Assembly (NCBI RefSeq): GCF_003323735.1
Contig: NZ_QOIM01000038.1
Span: forward strand, 186,001 to 250,000
From: Streptomyces reniochalinae
Lineage (GTDB): Bacteria > Actinomycetota > Actinomycetes > Streptomycetales > Streptomycetaceae
Direction of reading: 5' to 3'
Length of the DNA stretch: 64,000 nucleotides
Numbering within the stretch: the first letter of the stretch is position 1; each line of letters starts with the position of its first letter. This document shows, piece by piece, positions 61,460 to 64,000 of the stretch. The position numbers and the translations under genes are program-made. A model generated the notes under the pieces. That model was not told the DNA's origin. It saw only the letters and a list, made by a program, of their open reading frames with translations, and made no database searches.

Positions 61460-62926
61460 TCAGACGGTCAAGGAGCGGTCCGTGGGGCGGATGGGGGCGT
61501 GCAGGGTGCTGGCGGTGCCCGTCAGGTGGCGGTCGACGGCCTTCGCGGCGGAGCGGCCCTCCGCGATGGCCCACACGATGAGGGACTGGCCGCGGCCGGC
61601 GTCCCCGGCGACGTAGACGCCGGGGACGTTGGTGGCGTAGGAGTCGTCGCGCGCGATGTTGCCGCGCGCGTCGAGGTCGACGCCGAACTGTTCGACCAGG
61701 CCGTTCTCCCGGTCGACGCCGGTGAAGCCCATGGCGAGGGTGACCAGTTGGGCGGGGATCCTGCGTTCGGTGCCCGGCTTGGGTTCCAGCTTGCCGTCGA
61801 CCATCTCGACCTCGACCAGGTGGAGCCATTGGACGTTGCCGTCCTCGTCCCCCTCGAAGTGGGTGGTGTTGACGGAGTAGACCCGCTCTCCGCCCTCCTC
61901 GTGCGCGGAGGTCACCTTGTAGAGCAGGGGGAAGGTCGGCCACGGCTGGCGGGCCGGGTCCCGCTCCTCGCCCGGCTTGGGCATGATCTCCAGCTGGGTG
62001 ACGGAGGCGGCGCCCTGGCGGTGCGCGGTCCCGACGCAGTCGGCACCGGTGTCGCCGCCGCCGATGACGACGACGTGCTTGCCCTCCGCGCTGAGGGGGG
62101 AGTCGACGTAGTCGCCCTCCTGCACCTTGTTGGACAGCGGCAGGTACTCCATCGCCTGGTGGACGCCGTTCAGTTCCCGGCCGGGGACGGGCAGGTCGCG
62201 GGCCGTGGTGGCGCCGGCCGCGACGACCACCGCGTCGTACCGCTTGCGCAGCTTCTTCGCGTCGAGGTCGCGGCCGATCTCGACACCGGTGCGGAACTTG
62301 GTGCCCTCGGCGCGCATCTGCTCGATGCGGCGGTTGATGTGCCGCTTCTCCATCTTGAACTCGGGGATGCCGTAGCGCAGGAGGCCCCCGAGGCGGTCGG
62401 CGCGCTCGTAGACGACGACGGTGTGTCCCGCGCGGGTGAGCTGCTGGGCCGCGGCCAGCCCCGAGGGGCCCGAGCCGATGACGGCGACCGTCTTGCCGGA
62501 GAGCCGCTCGGGCGGCTGCGGGGCGACGCCGCCGCTCTCCCACGCCTTGTCGACGATGGAGACCTCGACGTTCTTGATGGTGACGGGCGGCTGGTTGATG
62601 CCCAGCACGCACGCCGACTCGCAGGGGGCGGGACAGAGCCGTCCGGTGAACTCGGGGAAGTTGTTGGTGGCGTGCAGGCGTTCGGAGGCCGCCGTCCAGT
62701 CGCCGCGGTAGGCGTAGTCGTTCCACTCGGGGATCAGGTTGCCCAGGGGGCAGCCGTTGTGGCAGAAGGGGATGCCGCAGTCCATGCAGCGTCCGGCCTG
62801 CTTGCTGATGATGGGCAGCAGGGAGCCGGGGACGTAGACCTCGTTCCAGTCCTTGACCCGCTCGTCGACGGGCCGGGACTGTGCGACCTCGCGGTCGGTG
62901 GTCAGGAAGCCCTTGGGGTCAGCCAT
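61460..62926 (-). CDS. gltD: Glutamate synthase small subunit
   Basis: 488 aa. The N-terminal iron-sulfur region has AGRCMDCGIPFCHNGCPLGNLIPEWN and GRLCPAPCESACVLG. FAD motif VAVIGSGPSGLAAAQQL and NADPH motif VVVIGGGDTGADCVGTA follow, and the C-terminal GDAGRGQSLIVWAIAEGR completes the FAD site. It supplies electrons from NADPH to the large subunit for glutamate formation from glutamine and 2-oxoglutarate. Its start overlaps the gltB stop by 8 nt. Confidence 0.96.
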   Translation of the reverse strand: MADPKGFLTTDREVAQSRPVDERVKDWNEVYVPGSLLPIISKQAGRCMDCGIPFCHNGCPLGNLIPEWNDYAYRGDWTAASERLHATNNFPEFTGRLCPAPCESACVLGINQPPVTIKNVEVSIVDKAWESGGVAPQPPERLSGKTVAVIGSGPSGLAAAQQLTRAGHTVVVYERADRLGGLLRYGIPEFKMEKRHINRRIEQMRAEGTKFRTGVEIGRDLDAKKLRKRYDAVVVAAGATTARDLPVPGRELNGVHQAMEYLPLSNKVQEGDYVDSPLSAEGKHVVVIGGGDTGADCVGTAHRQGAASVTQLEIMPKPGEERDPARQPWPTFPLLYKVTSAHEEGGERVYSVNTTHFEGDEDGNVQWLHLVEVEMVDGKLEPKPGTERRIPAQLVTLAMGFTGVDRENGLVEQFGVDLDARGNIARDDSYATNVPGVYVAGDAGRGQSLIVWAIAEGRSAAKAVDRHLTGTASTLHAPIRPTDRSLTV

Positions 62927-64000
62927 GGGTCGCCGCCTCCATCATCTTCTCGTGGGTCTCGGTCTCGGAGAGACCCGCTCGCTCGGCGGCGTCCTTGGCG
63001 GCGAGCACGGCCTTGTAGGTGGCGGGGAGGACCTTGCGGAAGCGGCCTGCCGCTCCCTTCGGCCCGTCCCAGTCGGCGAGGAGCCCGGCGGCGACGGTGG
63101 AGCCGGTCTCCTCCTGGTGGCGGCGCACGACCTCGTGCAGCCACTTCCTGTCCTCGTCGGTCAGGTCCTCGACCGCTCCGCGCACTCCCGCGTTGACGTG
63201 TCCGAGGTGGAGGTCGATGACGTAGGCGGCGCCGCCGGACATGCCGGCGCCGAAGTTGCGTCCCGTGGGGCCCAGGACGACGGCAGCGCCGCCGGTCATG
63301 TACTCGCAGCCGTGGTCGCCCACGCCCTCGGAGACGACCAGCGCACCGGAGTTGCGGACACAGAAGCGTTCGCCGACCCGGCCGCGGAGGAAGAGCTCGC
63401 CGCCGGTGGCGCCGTAGGCGAGGGTGTTGCCGGCGATGGCGGAGTACTCGGCCAGGTGGTCGGCGGCCCGGTCGGGACGGACGATCACGCGGCCGCCGGA
63501 GAGGCCCTTGCCGACGTAGTCGTTGGCGTCCCCCTCGAGACGCAGGGTGATGCCGCGCGGGAGGAAGGCGCCGAAGGACTGTCCCGCCGATCCCGTGAAG
63601 GTGATGTCGACGGTGTCGTCTGGCAGTCCCGCGCCGCCGAACTTCCTGGTGACCTCGTGTCCCAGCATGGTGCCGACGGTCCGGTTGACGTTGCGGATCG
63701 CGACCTGGGCGCGTACCGGCTGCGCGTTCTCGGCGGTGTCGGCCTCCAGCGCGTCGGCGGCCAGCTTGATCAGCTGGTTGTCGAGCGCCTTCTCCAGCGC
63801 GTGGTCCTGGGGGGTGGCGTGGTGGCGGACGGCGCCTTCGGGCAGTTCGGGGACGTGCAGGAGCGGGGCCAGGTCGAGGCCGCGTGCCTTCCAGTGGTCC
63901 ACGGCGCGGGAGGTGTCGAGGAGTTCGGCGTGGCCGATGGCCTCGTCGAGGGTGCGGAAGCCGAGTTCGGCGAGGAGTTCGCGGACCTCTTCGGCGATGA
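62919..64000 (-). CDS. gltB: Glutamate synthase large subunit, C-terminal part (runs off the window)
   Basis: About 360 residues of the C-terminal region are visible, ending MMEAATHG. GSAGQSFGAFLPRGITLRLEGDANDYVGKGLSGGRVIV and GNTLAYGATGGELFLRGRVGERFCVRNSGA belong to the GXGXG right-handed beta-helix domain (GXGXG repeats). The frame is open to base 64000; the synthase and amidotransferase domains lie beyond it. It is transcribed first and is translationally coupled to gltD. Confidence 0.95.
   Translation of the reverse strand, partial: IAEEVRELLAELGFRTLDEAIGHAELLDTSRAVDHWKARGLDLAPLLHVPELPEGAVRHHATPQDHALEKALDNQLIKLAADALEADTAENAQPVRAQVAIRNVNRTVGTMLGHEVTRKFGGAGLPDDTVDITFTGSAGQSFGAFLPRGITLRLEGDANDYVGKGLSGGRVIVRPDRAADHLAEYSAIAGNTLAYGATGGELFLRGRVGERFCVRNSGALVVSEGVGDHGCEYMTGGAAVVLGPTGRNFGAGMSGGAAYVIDLHLGHVNAGVRGAVEDLTDEDRKWLHEVVRRHQEETGSTVAAGLLADWDGPKGAAGRFRKVLPATYKAVLAAKDAAERAGLSETETHEKMMEAATHG

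Overview
This window is chromosomal DNA from a Streptomyces or a close streptomycete relative. The base composition is very GC-rich with strongly G/C third codon positions, many genes start with GTG, several genes look leaderless, and the gene families are typical of the group: an ANTAR response regulator, a DmdR-type iron box, a SpoIIE phosphatase with an anti-sigma-like kinase domain, Methyltransf_19, and a lanthipeptide cluster. I see no insertion sequence, prophage, CRISPR array or replication origin.

Layout. 1-1234: 5' end of an ANTAR regulator (minus), a tRNA-Leu(CAA), a strong terminator, and an HTH plus LAGLIDADG-like protein. 1278-7821: aminopeptidase N, then an iron-box-controlled operon with a DesA-like decarboxylase, a DesB-like N6-hydroxylase and a SIMPL protein. 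7974-10016: pyruvate kinase, a small membrane protein and chorismate mutase. 10153-14867: a GntR / ADP-ribosylglycohydrolase / NCS1 permease / PfkB kinase set that parallels E. coli yegTUVW. 14943-19081: an AraC regulator and a Tat-exported GH101 glycosidase. 19374-23259: a PAS-GAF-SpoIIE-HATPase sensor phosphatase, a HEXXH/zinc-ribbon orphan and a PPOX-like protein. 23401-26052: a YgiC-like ATP-grasp ligase, a YgiB-like small protein and a membrane-anchored protein. 26147-30245: an MMPL exporter, its TetR regulator with a palindromic operator, and a medium-chain reductase. 30318-36190: an APC permease, a class V aminotransferase, a FadR-type regulator, an ornithine-cyclodeaminase homologue and a urea transporter.

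36311-42494 is a compact class I lanthipeptide cluster read on the minus strand: a separate SpaB_C elimination protein, LanB N-terminal dehydratase, precursor LanA and cyclase LanC. The precursor ends in four consecutive Ser/Thr...Cys units with no residue between them. I regard this as the most interesting system in the window. No exporter, protease or regulator is visible beside it.

42695-48297: a pentapeptide-repeat protein, a methyltransferase and a molybdate locus (HTH-TOBE regulator, ModA, fused ModB-ModC). 48455-54324: an XRE-cupin regulator and a translationally coupled five-gene operon that reads as trans-4-hydroxyproline catabolism. The regulator and the operon share a CGTTC-N8-GAACG operator. 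54360-57736: small genes, a TetR relic that has lost its HTH, short tandem repeats, and a divergent SDR/MarR pair. 57763-61342 is a tandem duplication of a lipoprotein/secreted-protein pair with near-identical ends, a divergent centre, and an amber stop in the second copy. 61460-64000: gltD and the 3' part of gltB (minus).
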